A program made the position numbers and the translations under genes. 64,000 bases of DNA from positions 57,764,207-57,828,206 of the forward strand of contig OY759262.1 in assembly GCA_963662155.1 (NCBI GenBank), written 5' to 3'. A model generated the notes under the pieces. That model was not told the DNA's origin and made no database searches. It saw only the letters and a program-made list of their open reading frames with translations. This stretch comes from Lamellibrachia columna (lineage: Eukaryota; Annelida; Polychaeta; Sabellida; Siboglinidae). Every line of letters starts with the position of its first letter. Position 1 is the first letter of the stretch. Below are positions 29,945 through 46,066 of this stretch, one piece after another.

Positions 29945-31054
29945 ATGGCTCCAGGAAAGAAACGGTCATACAAGGAATTGTTTTTGTGATGGAGATTTAC
30001 AAGCATTGTTGATAAGTCCATTGAAAAGCGTCAATGCGTTCTTTGGTACACGAAAGGCGACTCAGTGAAAGAGGATTGTATGTTCTCTGAACCGTTGACC
30101 ACCACTACCCGTGGAGAAGACGTATTCAGGACGTTGGAGAATTTCTTCGCTAACAAGGAGCTGGAGTGGACGAAGTTAGAGTTCGTTGTGGGTTCCGAGC
30201 GTTCGCTCCCCACGCCACATTCACCCACTGCACGATTCATCGGTAGCTTTGGCCGTGAAAACACTTCCCCTGGTCTCGTCAATGTCTTCTCGGAGGTTGT
30301 TCAAACTGTTAATCATATCCGAGGCAGTGCTACGAATTCCAGGATTTTCAAAGTGTTGTGTGAGGAAGTTGGGGCCGAATTCAGTGTACTCCTGTTCCAC
30401 ACGGAGGTTCGCTGGTTATCACGGGAGAAAATCTTTCTATACGCGTGTTCGAACTGAGAGAAGAAATCGCCTTTTTTCCGGAAAGGGGGAGAACAGATAA
30501 AGAACAAGAATTCCACGTGAAGATAACGGACCATACATTCATTCTAAAGCTGGCCTACCTCGCAGATTATGGCGAGTTCAATCAGCCGAACCTCTCACTA
30601 CAGTGGAATGTGGTGAATATCCTCTCAGCTCAAGACAAAGTAGCCAACTTCCTGCGCAAGCTCCAGCTTTACCAACGAAATGTCCGTTCGCTGGTGATGT
30701 CATGCAACACTTACATTCCACAGAAGAGTCCATCAGTGGATACTTCCCTGATCTGGAACGCCGTGGAAAGAATACATGGATTGTGAGACCTTCCTTCGCC
30801 TGCGAGAAGACAACAAGCTGAAAGCAGACTTTCAAGATTCCGACCTGGCTACCTTCTGGCATAAAGCTGCTACGAGATATCCATTTCTCTCAGACAGAGC
30901 CCTGAAAGTCCTCATCCCATTTGCAACCACATATTACTGTGAGGCTGGCTTTTCAACAATTGTCACAATAAAAACGAAGGCAATGGATAGGTTGGATCTC
31001 GCCCATGACCTGCGGAGTGCTCTAGCTGTGACAAAGCCTCGCACCTACAGCTAG
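29945..31054 (+). pseudogene. hAT transposase pseudogene (ZBED5/SCAND3-like)
   Basis: Pieces in several frames resemble hAT transposases of the ZBED5/SCAND3-like kind. Seen: MAPGKKRSYKELFL then a TGA stop; SIVDKSIEKRQCV at the position of the BED finger, followed by a loss of sequence; a central part with TEVRWLSREKIFL (family motif HTEVRWLSRGKVL); and LAYLADYGEFNQPNLSLQ. A C-terminal dimerisation segment (30776-31054) holds FLSDRALKVLIPFATTYYCE and ends PRTYS. At least one stop and two frameshifts break it, and the BED region is largely deleted, so no working transposase is made. The family's usual length is near 600 residues; about 350 remain. Confidence 0.9.
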
Positions 31055-31344
31055 TCAAGAAGAAGCAATTTCAACTGTCACACTGACACTGACACTTGCA
31101 TCTGTAGCTGACTTGTCATGAGTTTGATCTGAACTAAGATAAGTGAGGCGTAGAAATAATTATTTCCTTCTTCGTTTGTCTGAATCTAACATGACGAAAA
31201 TAAAACAGTACTGGAATAAAACGAAAGAATGTTGTTATTTCCCCATTTCCTTTTTCATATATCCACTTAAAACCGTGAGTGGGTAATTACGGCTTTGTTG
31301 GTAAGCTCAAGGGGCAACAGTGCCAAAAAGGTTAAATACCGCTG

Positions 31345-33104
31345 CACTATATAATCGTATTCAACATGTTTAACCGCCCAAATATTGTTTAATCAACCAG
31401 CATTTTAAAATATAATTTTACCGTTATCTGCTCTTGAATATCGACCTTTCCATTCAGCGTGCAATGTAAACATTCAGCGTGCAATGTAAACATGATATTC
31501 TGGGCGAACCATTCTAATTAAGCAAATCACGGTCAGTCAGTTTACATAAAAAAACTGTGGTTCGCTAAAAACACACCTGGGCGCTCGAGATGCTATATAT
31601 TTTTATGTCATACTACATAATTTAACAATAACAAACGACCAGGCTTTGTACCTTTAAATAAGAAGAAGAGTTGCCCAGAATGCTACAGCCACGGCCCACG
31701 GCGTTTTCGAGACCACGATAGGTTCCTGTTCAGTCTTGTGCAGGTGCAAATTGCAACGCTTTGTTCTTTGGACGGAGACAATCAAATTAAGTTTTTAGCG
31801 CATCCACCAGAGGGCGATACTTATTAGAGAAAGATGACTAGGGATGGCGCTTGGCACTCAATAATAGTGTAGGAATTTTATGATAATAATAATAGATAAT
31901 AGCTCATTATACACGTTATTGCGTAGGATATTTTTTTACACCAGCGAACTTTTCAAATGCAAAAATTTGGTTTCGAATTTTTTTGGAACTAAAGTTTATC
32001 ATCGGTTATTAAATGTAAAATTATCGTGACTTGATATTTATTATGACTGTGTACATCATATTCGTAAACGTCGAAAGCTGTTTAATACTGGGGGGTTGGC
32101 ATGGTGGCAAAATATAGGAGGCGCACGTCCGACGCCCATAATATTTATACTTTGTAGAACATTATTATTTATTATCAATATAGTTTTTTATCTTAATGGT
32201 TCGTATAGGATCAAACACATTTTCCTTTTTTTTATTCTACACAGCAAGACGGAAAGTTGACGGATTTATTAATGCATAATTATGTAGAATTGACACCGGA
32301 AAACCTTCGTTCAATATCTGAGTATGTGCATAAATATCAACTGGAACGCTAACCAGTGACAACGTAAGTGCACGTAAGTCTATTTAATTAGCACACGTGG
32401 AAAACACGAAGACAATAGTTTTACATTTTCACCGCCGTTAATGTCTAAAGTAGTTTGCTAATTACCACGACATGTCCCAGGATGTGAAATGTCACGAGTC
32501 GAGTTAAATGTCGCGACACCAAAAAACTTTTCCACTGGCTAAAATGTCACCCATTGGCCTTTTATTAATGGTTTACAGTTTGCGCATATGGCTGCACATC
32601 CCCACGCACGAACGCACGCACGAACGAACGAACGAACGAACGAACGCACGCACGCACGCACACACTTAAACCACTAGACAATGTTCTACCCTTCTTGGTC
32701 TGTTGCTCTATTGTATAATTATTTTCAGAGGGAAATTGGACAAAAAGTAACATTTTGTATTTAAATGTATTTTGTAGCTGCTTTATTGGTAAAAGAACAG
32801 ATTACAATCATTTCAATCCATATATAGTTGAAACTATATAACATAATGTTATGATAAAAACGATTAGTTTTGAACCTGCATGGGCACAGTAGTGTTTTGA
32901 AGGGTGAGTGCTTTGAGCTTATGCTACGCCAACCCCCGCCCTTCTCTGCTTGGGTTCTAATGATATAGTTATCTGTCTAGGAATACCAACTTACATCGTA
33001 TTTTCACCCTGACCAGAATGCTTTGAACGTATATACGATGAAAATATTGCAGTAGTGTTTTGAACGTCCTACGTGGGTTAGCACGTTGTTTTGTTTGGTT
33101 GCCG

Positions 33105-33107
<3 letters not shown>
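31345..33107. other. Intergenic DNA with a CTCF-like site
   Basis: A copy of a dispersed repeat at about 31355-31570 (also near 22.4 kb inverted and 59.6 kb). A perfect match to the CTCF core, ccaccagagggcg, lies at 31804-31816. A (CGAA/CGCA)n microsatellite is at 32601-32664. No gene recognised. Confidence 0.45.
31804..31816 (+). promoter_or_regulatory. CTCF-like core motif
   Basis: ccaccagagggcg fits the core CCASYAGRKGGCR at every position. It lies between the Meis promoter and the downstream gene, where an insulator would make sense. Motif match only; no binding evidence. Confidence 0.4.
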
Positions 33108-34180
<1,073 letters not shown>

Positions 34181-34626
34181 ATTTTTAGTGTGGAATAATT
34201 GTTCAGGTACGATATTGTGGGCGTGTAACTGTAGTTGCGGGGTGGGTGCACGGGGGGGGGAGAGCATGGCAGATTCGGGGTCGGTGTGCAAGGGTTGGCA
34301 ACTGGCAATATTCGTCGATCACGTTATCGCCCACCGGGCTTTACCGGGCATTGTCGTTTTCTTTATTATATTGCGTTTTACATAAGCAATTGCTATAAGA
34401 CATACACTCCTGTTGGGTGATGTAACATTGTAGAGATAACTACTAATACTATTGTACGGGCATAATTACATTACACAGTTATTTCCACGTCGCTGGAATT
34501 CGGGTGCGAATGTTATCAAAACGAACGGAAGGCCCGACAGACGACACTGGTTTACTGACCCACGGCATTTCATGCGTATTGACAGACACGACGGGTCGAA
34601 GCAACGATCCCGTTGTGACAGTATAT

Positions 34627-34628
<2 letters not shown>
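34181..34628. other. Intergenic DNA
   Basis: Complex sequence between AT tracts. No gene or repeat recognised. Confidence 0.5.
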
Positions 34629-36466
<1,838 letters not shown>

Positions 36467-36830
36467 TAACATAGGGGAGACCTGGGCTAGTTGTATACAG
36501 GGGCAAGTTGTTACATAAGGGAGACATGGGCTAGTTGTATACAGGGGCAAGTTGTTACATAGGGGAGACATGGGCTAGTTGTATACAGGGGCAAGTTGTT
36601 ACATAGGGGAGACATGGGCTAGTTGTATACAGGGGCAAGTTGTTACATAAGGGAGACATGGGCTAGTTGTATACAGGGGCAAGTTGTTACATAGGGGAGA
36701 CATGGGCTAGTTGTATACAGGGGCAAGTTGTTACATAGGGGAGACATGGGCTAGTTGTATACAGGGGCAAGTTGTTACATAGGGGAGACATGGGCTAGTT
36801 GTATACAGGGGCAAGTTGTTACAGCGTCGT
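36467..36830 (+). repeat. 44-bp minisatellite, about eight copies
   Basis: Units read ggggagacatgggctagttg, tatacaggggcaagttgtta, cata. Copies are nearly identical, with only a few single-base differences, so amplification is recent. The motif ggggcaagttgttaca also occurs outside the array near 37198. Confidence 0.97.
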
Positions 36831-36847
36831 TTTACGAACACATAGCA

Positions 36848-36943
36848 CACATGGAGTCATCACCGACAGTTGTTGGTTGGAAGTCCACCAGCAGACACAT
36901 GGAGTCATCACCGACAGTTGTTGGTTGGAAGTCCACCAGCAGA
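36848..36943 (+). repeat. 48-bp tandem duplication
   Basis: Two adjacent exact copies starting cacatggagtcatcaccgac at 36848 and 36896. Confidence 0.97.
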
Positions 36944-37982
<1,039 letters not shown>

Positions 37983-38030
37983 AATCCAATTAATGAAATA
38001 AAAGTTACATGTACGAGTAATACTTGCTTT

Positions 38031-38226
38031 GCGATCCACACTTTGTTGTAACAACGTGACCCGTACGATGTAGCAACTTGCGATCCACACTTTGTTGTAA
38101 CAACGTGACCCGTACGATGTAGCAACTTGTGATCCACACTTTGTTGTAACAACGTGACCCGTACGATGTAGCAACTTGTGATCCACACTTTGTTGTAACA
38201 ACGTGACCCGTACGATGTAGCAACTT
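38031..38226 (+). repeat. 49-bp minisatellite, four copies
   Basis: Units read gcgatccacactttgttgta, acaacgtgacccgtacgatg, tagcaactt. Copies differ only at gcgatcc/gtgatcc. The unit holds a small palindrome (ttgttgtaacaa). Confidence 0.97.
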
Positions 38227-38966
38227 TCCTTGTTTACGGGGATAGTGAAAAGACTAACTAAAAATTGTAACAACTACCCACGGTATTCCAAAGTCTCGAG
38301 ATTTCATCGAAAAATTTATTATTGCACAATACGAAAACAATTCCCGTAACATGCAGACGGAACTAGAATTTCCAGTAGCTACCGTTGACGTAATATATTT
38401 AACTATAATTAGCCTACTTTCAGTATTTTTTTTGCCAATGTAAAGCTTATATATAACTATAGTTTAATAAATAAACTTTCTATTGCACATGATTTCCTAC
38501 CAATAACCTACCCGCATGCGTAATGTTTGGGCCTGGTTTGACGTCAAGGGTATTTCCCGCGGAAATTCGTCAGCTTCGATTGTTGGGCAGACGACTTTCG
38601 ACAGACGACGCTGGAAACGTCTGTCGCGTTGAAGCGGGATTGCCGACGATTTCACTGAGTGCGGCAGGTGCATCGCTCGCTAATATCGAGTATTACAACC
38701 TAAATATAACTACACGAGAAAGACAAACCGTCATTACGCCTGGTGGATCATTTAGTGTGCGCTGTGGCTGTCATTTGAAGTTCCGTCTCAAGAGCGCATG
38801 TCAAATATCGATTTTAATCACGACATAAATCGCGGGACCGTTCTTTGTAAGGATAGTCGAGAAAATCATAGGCGCCCTATAATGTTGCATATAGCACTCA
38901 GGTTTACTGTTCTGTAGTAGTCAAACACAGCTTCGTATCACAAGTGCATAGCCTATGTAAAAAGTA
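38227..38966. other. CpG-rich block with a 101-codon open frame
   Basis: Positions 38510-38840 are complex and CpG-rich and hold an open frame (38523-38828, plus strand) starting MFGPGLTSRVFPAEIRQLRL. I do not recognise the protein. No repeat explains the block. It could be a conserved non-coding element, an exon or a decayed element. Confidence 0.35.
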
Positions 38967-39285
38967 TGTTCTTATATAGTGCGGTATCTAGTCCTTGGGA
39001 CTGTTCAAAGCACTTTACATTTCACTCCTGGCAGACCTGTTTATTCCAACGCCATTTCGACTTCACTGGGAAGCATTCAGCCACCCTGCAATTACTGCGC
39101 AAAGACTATTCGTTCCGATAGCCATCTCTGTAATTAGCTAGGTACTCATTTATATATAGTTGAGTGCATTGTGGCAACGTGGGATGAACGAAATTGCCAA
39201 AGCTTCGAAACGGCAGCAAGAGGATTCGAACCCGGGTTCTCTCAATTGAGAGCCCAACGTTCTATCCGCTACGCTACCGCGCCCT
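38967..39285 (-). mobile_element. tRNA-derived SINE
   Basis: Read on the minus strand: a tRNA-like head (39214-39285) with box A TAGCGTAGCGG and box B GGTTCGAATCC, then ttcgaagctttggcaatttc and a body ending aaagtgctttgaacagtccc, ctagataccgcactatataa. The last part is a common SINE 3' end in marine invertebrates. RNA polymerase III would start it at the head. Confidence 0.88.
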
Positions 39286-41889
39286 ACAGTGTACACATCA
39301 ACCCCCGTGGGTGCCCCGAACAATATTTGTATTTAAAAATATCACTAGCCATTGACGCAATCCAGAACGATACGAGCATGTTTGTTTTACATAAAATAAT
39401 CTACGTTTTTCCTCTATTCACGAGTTCTTGTCTGGTGCGTGCGTGCGTGCGTGCGTGCATGCGTGCGTGCGTGTGTGTGTGTGTGTGTGTGTGTGCGTGC
39501 GTGTTCGTGTGAGCGCGTGTATGTTCATAGTTACAGGAATGTGCAATATGATATTCCGCCTATTTCCGATTCGAAACATCGCAGCGAGCAATATTTGCAG
39601 TATCGAGAGAATTATAATCTTTATATTAGCCAAACACATGATGCTCCAACTGTGGCACTGACACATTAATAGTCTCCCAACCAGCAACTAGAAAATAAAT
39701 CATGTTCGCAGCGAAGTGTCGTAGTTTGCAAACGTGCCCTTTTCCCTGTTTAGAAATATTTTTTTTCAGGGTGCAAACAGTCCTCGAAAGGGACCGTCTC
39801 GAAATCACTCGCACTTTATTCGTGGAAGGATGATTTATTAACCGTCATGGCTAATGCTTATCATCAAATTAATTAAACGAACAAACCAAAATCAAACCAA
39901 GGATCATATTGAAACGTTTAATGTTCGTGTATTGTACGTATATGTATGGTTAGTGTGCATCAATCAGTAGCAGTTCTTCCGATATTAGCATCAGCAAGTG
40001 AACAATGCCGAAAAGAGTTGCGAACGTGGAGCTTATTTCTCTTGGGCAAGACGCTTCATGCCCCACAGGAGGGGGCGTCTTGCTCTAGGAAAGGGGTAAG
40101 ACAATTATATTTAATTAACGATTACATCTAGTAAGTGTTGTTAATTGTCACTGATGTTTTGGTATTATATACTATAGCCTCACGACAGTTGCATGACAGC
40201 TTGGCTACCTCAAAATAATAAGTATATGAATAACTACAACCATTTTCTCTTAAGGTGGGCGTCTTGCCCCACCTACCCTATGTGCGTTTGCGCGTGTATG
40301 CCGTATACGGCACACGCTCGCACACACGCAGGCACACACGCACACATCTCACTATATATTGCTTGTGTTGCAAGATATTGAATGTTGAATACATTACATT
40401 TAATTAAATTTAAACAAAACCAATATGCACCTTTCAAAAATGCCATCCAGTTTCCACTAAACACAGAACACGTGTCGATATTATTCACATATATATAATA
40501 TAATCAGTTTAGATAAGTGTCTCAATTGGAATATTATCATACTCCATTCAAACACAGTCCGCATACCTAAACAAGGGCGTTGGGGCAGTAGGCCTATACG
40601 TACGTTTTGCAACATTAAAGGTGTAGTGGAGGCAAGTCCGCCAACAGGCTTTTATTCCGTGTCTGCAGAATTTTGGTCACATGACTAAGTCACATGATCA
40701 TCAAACTACCTGCAGCGTGAAATTGGCATCCACAAGTTGCTTGCTGGAAAGTTTTTTGGTGACTGAAAGTAATTTTTTTTAGTTTTGTTTCGATCAAATT
40801 TAAGTACTTATAATTGGCATTTGTTAGACATTCAGAGTGCTGAGTAAAGCCCTTGTATCAGAGCTATTGTTTGGATCTTACGTTGTTGCTCTATCCAGTG
40901 TCAGTGATGTTTAGTTGCCCCCCTCCCCCCACCAAATATGTTTCTGTGTTGGGGCACGTCTGCCTATGTGCCACGGGTCAAGTTCGCCTCTAGGATACCT
41001 GATGTAAAATGCTCAGGATCACTTGTGAAAATAAACTCACTAAAGGCATGCACTCTTATAAAGACTTAATTCCAAATGTCCACTTTAGTGTCATTTTCTA
41101 GTCAAAAAAGTGATGAAACAACATTTTTATTTCACCATTTTCTAGCCGATGCAGTGCCAAACCTTGTTTTTGTTTTGTTTGCCTGGTTTATTTCAAAGAT
41201 AAAACCGAATTTGTGAGGATTTTAAGTTGGTAACAGAATGTCTGTCACAAACATGACGTTTTTTTACATAAAAATATGACATAACTGCACTGAACTTGCC
41301 CTAGCACCTGGGCGGACTTGCCTCGACATTGGGCAAGTCCGCCCATGCTTGGGTAGGTCTACTAAGAATCAGATTTGGATTTTGTTTTGTAACAGCTATG
41401 CCATTTGTTGATATCACAAATGTGGGCAAGATATTGGCGTTCAATTTAAGGCCGAAACAGATCATTTTGCTCTACAATACAGTCTCCAGATCGATCTGAC
41501 GTCCACCCGTGCTACACTTGCCTTCTAGACAAGGCAGCTAAAGAAAGCAGGCACCATTTCTGACTGCTGGACTCCATATCTCAAATGAATGTGACTTCGC
41601 AGTATATGGACGTAAGTGATGTGCCAGCGACATCATGCCCAGTATGACTTGTGTGAGTTATAATTTTAACAATTGTAATTTTCTATGTATTACTATTATG
41701 TATATTCTTGTCATCTGAATCTCCAAATCATATTTTACTCAACAAAATTAAATGTCATTCAGAGTGTTTGTTTAGTTGTTATGATTGTATTCTATATTAT
41801 TACTCACAGCAATGACCTGCTATGTTACTTTGATATCTCAATGTACTACTGCCAGTGCCTGTGTGATCAAATAAGACAGTTAAACCAAG
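39286..41889. other. Intergenic DNA with microsatellites and repeat remnants
   Basis: (GTGC)n/(GT)n at 39438-39512. A copy of the 25.2-kb dispersed repeat at 39677-39840. Motif pairs of the form ggcaagtccgcc/ggcggacttgcc at 40631, 41311 and 41332 may be transposon ends. No gene recognised. Confidence 0.5.
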
Positions 41890-44800
41890 TTAAATGGTAC
41901 TGGATGATTATACAAATATGGTGGATTTATTTCCGTTTGCAAATGTTGATTATGATGATTTTATGACCATAAATTACATATCTATACCAAACTATGACCA
42001 ACACTTACACGAACTTAATCCAGTCAGCACAGACTTAAACTTTAGCTCCTTCAATTACAAAGACTATGGTGTTTGTGACTATGAAAAAGATATAGATCCT
42101 GATAAAAAAATTTATAATGACATTTTGGTATCTTGCAAATATTACACAGAAGAGCAATTCCATTCTGATGTCCAACTTAATAAAGAAGTGTGTATTTCTG
42201 TTATACACTTTAATGCTCGCAGTCTTAACAGGAATTTTGACAAAATCATGGGTTGCATACATGCCTTAAAGTGTTCCTTTGATATTATTGCCATAACCAA
42301 AACTTGGGCAGATCAAATAAATAGTACTTAAGATTATAATATGCCAGGTTATAATGTGTTTAACACTGTAAGAATTAACAAAAAAGGTGGAGGTGTTGCA
42401 CTCTACATAAAAAACATTTTCGAAAGCAAATTAATCACAAATAAATCAGTTGTGCTTGATAATATTCTTGAGTGTGTAACGGTAGAAATTAACCTTAAAA
42501 AAGAGTAATATGTTGATAAGCTGTGTATACAGAGCACCAGGACAAAAGTTATCAACATTTTGTGACAGTCTTGAGCCAATTTTAAACAATGACCGCAACG
42601 ATAAAACAATGTTTGTATGTGGTGACTTCAACATAGACTTGTTGCAACATGAGTCACAAGACAGTGTGAGACATTTCCTAGATTTAATGTATGGCATAGG
42701 ATTGTATCCACTCATAACTAAACCTACCAGAATTACACGCACTACTACAGCCCTCACTGATAATATATTTACAACAGATATTGAACAACACTATGCTTGT
42801 GGACTACTCATAAATGATATAAGTGATCACCTTCCAATATTTGCAATGTGTAAAAATAACATAGAATAAAGATAACCAAAATAAACGTAACACAAGATGT
42901 ATACGTCAAATAAAAGAAGAAAATATTACCTTGCTCAATTGTGAACTGGGTAAGTTCTCATGGGAACATGTGCTGGATAAGAATAATGTCAATGAAGCAT
43001 ATGATACTTTTATTTCTGATTTTACATGTATTTTTGAAAGAGGTCAATGTAAAAACTATCTGACATGAACCAAAGAAACCATGGCTAACAAGTAGTCTAG
43101 TAAATGCTTGCCACAAAAAAATTACTTGTATCGGTTATTCCTAAAACACAGAACAATTAATACAGAAAACAGATATAAATTATATAAAAACAAACTGACA
43201 GCTGTTCTGAGGTGTGCAAAAAAGAAATATTACTGTGCATTATTGTTGGAGCAGAAAAACAATATTGCAGGTACATGGAGGATATTACGAACAATTATGG
43301 GTAAAGTGCAGAAGAAACATGAATACCCCGAACATTTTATCAACAACGATAAATTCATTGGAACTAAAGAAAATATTGCCAGCATGTTTAACGAATTCTT
43401 TACAAATGTAGGTCCAGACCTTGCTAAAAACATTACAACTCCAATTGGTTCATCTGTATTTGATTACTTAAAAATAGAAATGACAACTGCATGTTTTTGT
43501 CACCAGTTGATGAAAAAGAAGTTCATAAGGTGGTTGAAAGCTGCAAAAACAAAAGCTCAACTGATGTAGATGGTCTTAGTATGAATATTGTCAAACGTAT
43601 CATTACCACAATTATTAAACCACTGACCCATGTTTTTAATGCATCTTTCAAAACTGGGGTTTTCCCAGACAAACTGAAAATTGCCAAAATAATCCCTATA
43701 TATTCAAGGCTGGAAACAAAGAAAACTGCACAAACTATAGACCAATGTCATTACTGCCACAATTTTCTAAACTATTAGAGAAACTTTTTAATACTCGACT
43801 AAGTGCATTTGTTGACAAATATAAGGTCATTAATCCTAGTCAATATGGATTTCGTGAAAATATGTCCACCTCGTATGCCCTAACTGAGTTGGTTAATGAA
43901 ATAACTGCATCTCTAGATAGCAAAATGCACACAATGGGTGTTTTCATTGACTTAAAAAAAGCTTTTGATACAGTTGATCATAAATTGCTTTGTGAAAAAA
44001 ATTAGTTCTATGGTATTAGAGGTGTGGCACATAATTGGATAAGAAGTTATTTTTCAAACAGATCACAGTTTGTCTGTTTTGATGGATTCCACTCTAACTT
44101 GTTAAATATATCATGTGGTGTCTCACAAGGTTCAGTATTAGGACCTAAACTCCTTATATTGTATGTGAATGATTTATGTACCTTTTCTAAACTCGCAAAA
44201 TATATCTTGTTTGCTGGTGATACTAATTTAGTATCATCTGTCAGTATCATCTGTTCTGCACAAAATGTGTACTTGGTTTGCTGTAAACAAGTTGTCCTTG
44301 AATGTTTCGAAAACAAGTTACATGTTATTTTGGTAACAATACTCTGAGTGCTAATATTGACATAACAATCAATGGTGTAAACATTGATAGAGTACGGGTT
44401 GTCAAGTTTCTTGGTGTACTAATCGATGAGAAGCTGAATTGGAAAGACCATATAGCAAGTGTTAAATCTAAACTCTCAAAGAGTACAACCATATTGTATA
44501 AGTGTAGTCAGCTAGTAGACATACAGTCTATGCACATCCTGTACTGCTCTATGTTTTTACCATATATTAATTACTGTTCTGAAATATTGGGAAACACTTA
44601 TCCTACCAATATCAGTGGTATTGTCATACTCCAAAAGAGAGCAATGAGACAATTGTATGGTGCGAATCGTATTGACCACACAACCCCTCTATTCTACAGG
44701 TCATATGCATTACAATTTGTAGACCTGGTAAAATTGAAAACAGCTGTTTTTATGTTTAAAGCATACCATTGCAAGTTACCAGTTAACATACAACAACACT

Positions 44801-45375
44801 TTGTGAAAAAAGATATTTCAACAATAACATGTCAAACAAATCAACTTGTGAGATGTTGTGTTACCACAAATATTAGAGTTATGACTCTTTCTGTATATGG
44901 CATAAGTCTCTGGAATTCTCTAAATACTGAGCTCACTAACATTAAAACAGTAAAGTCATTCAAAGAAAGCAATCATAAGTGAATATACATAGTTAGCTTG
45001 TATAACATAATCTAGTTTATGTTACTAGTTGCTAGTTCTGAATTAACAGAACATATAATATTTCAATAATTTTGTATCAAGTTTATTGAGTATAATAATA
45101 GGACTCTATTCCTTATAAATGTAGGCATTTGAATTGCATGTGATTCAGTATTTTCTAATTGCACTTATTCTGATTACTCAAGTGTTATTAAACGAATAGC
45201 TATGTAGGGGATACATTATATACAAGTTATTTTCACATCTTGTGTATTCGTTTCAAACATCTCTTTACGTCACTGAACAAAAATAGTGTCACGGCTATTG
45301 CAGCCATTACTATGTTTGTTGTTTGAATAAAAAATTATTGTATTGTATTGCATTGCATTGCATTGCATTGTATGG
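41890..45375 (+). mobile_element. Non-LTR retrotransposon (LINE), decayed
   Basis: Endonuclease then reverse transcriptase order, as in CR1/jockey-like LINEs. The 3' end is a (TTGTA/CATTG)n run at 45336-45375, typical of microsatellite-tailed LINEs. The exact clade is not resolved and the 5' end is uncertain. Many frameshifts. Confidence 0.88.
41894..44982 (+). pseudogene. LINE endonuclease-reverse transcriptase pseudogene
   Basis: Endonuclease part: VIHFNARSLNRNF, then IAITKTWADQ, where the family has a catalytic Glu (ETW) and this copy has Lys. Then GGGVALYIKN, CGDFNIDLL, and ISDHLPIF. Reverse transcriptase part: PSQYGFRENMSTSYAL, FIDLKKAFDTVDHKLL (motif A intact), CGVSQGSVLGPKLLILYVNDL, then ILFAGDTNLVSS, where the FADD catalytic box has become FAGD. 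The C-terminal region (44302-44982) holds FLGVLIDEKLNWKDHI. Fragments lie in at least three frames (breaks near 42330, 42508, 42870-43100, 43490-43570, 43745, 44005 and 44300). It cannot make an active enzyme. Confidence 0.92.
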
Positions 45376-45620
45376 TATTAGAGTGTCCAAGGGCAAGGCT
45401 AAGCCTAAGGGGGCGGACTTGTCCGGGTTTCTCATATGCCTAACCCTCTACGGCTATATGGCAGTAAGCCCTGCAGTATTTATTGCCTGGAGACAAAGAT
45501 AAACGTTCCAATTAATCATACTGCGCATTGTATCAGTGTATGTGATAAAATATTAGCGCTTGTTTGTCTAACCATGTTCCAATTACATAATCTATTCGGG
45601 GCTGACACAAGGTCTAGCGA

Positions 45621-45655
45621 TCACGCATGCGTGACGTAGAAGGTCGCTTCCGGTG
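45621..45655 (+). promoter_or_regulatory. NRF1-, CRE- and ETS-like motif cluster
   Basis: Within 35 bp: cgcatgcg (NRF1-like half sites, 45624-45631), tgacgt (CRE, 45632-45637) and cttccggt (ETS, 45647-45654). This trio is common at promoters of nuclear genes for mitochondrial proteins. It lies 1.5 kb before the first coding exon of a gene with a presequence-like N-terminus, on the same strand. Confidence 0.45.
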
Positions 45656-46066
45656 TGGGTTTGTATACAAAATTAACGTGATCATTATTATTATGAAAAA
45701 CTAATAATTAGTTTGATCTCAGTCACAATTTAACACATATCGACATGCACCTGTAGAATGATTTAATCGATTCGGAGGTTTTGATATTGTCAGCGAAGTT
45801 GCTTTGTCCTTTCTCGGCTTTTTTTAGTCGTAAGCTTGGCCTTGCCTTGTCTGGGGCTGGGCTTGGCCTTGCCTTTGGCTTGCCTTGGTGGACAGAACTG
45901 TAACAATGAGACGGCTATTTTTCCATCACACATCAGCAAAAACTAAATAGAATGTTGGCTGGGAATTAAGATTTTAAAAGTGATTGGTTATAGGGCCTAG
46001 GCTAGAGTAAATGTATGGCCATGCCATGCCATGGGCTATGGATAGTTTTCTATAAAATAAAATATT

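Larger units (their letters stand above)
28740..31344 (+). mobile_element. hAT DNA transposon, complete ends, dead transposase
   Basis: Terminal inverted repeats CAGCGGTATTTAACCT at 28740-28755 and its complement at 31329-31344. Both ends are flanked by the same 8-bp duplication CACTATAT (28732-28739 and 31345-31352), the hallmark of hAT insertion. The interior has a broken transposase (29945-31054) and a 10-bp minisatellite (29459-29695). The exact target duplication and matching ends suggest a fairly recent insertion of an already damaged copy, or slow decay. Confidence 0.95.

Noticed and set aside
39214..39285. tRNA gene
   Set aside because: Boxes A and B are good, but the sequence continues into a SINE body and the stems pair poorly.
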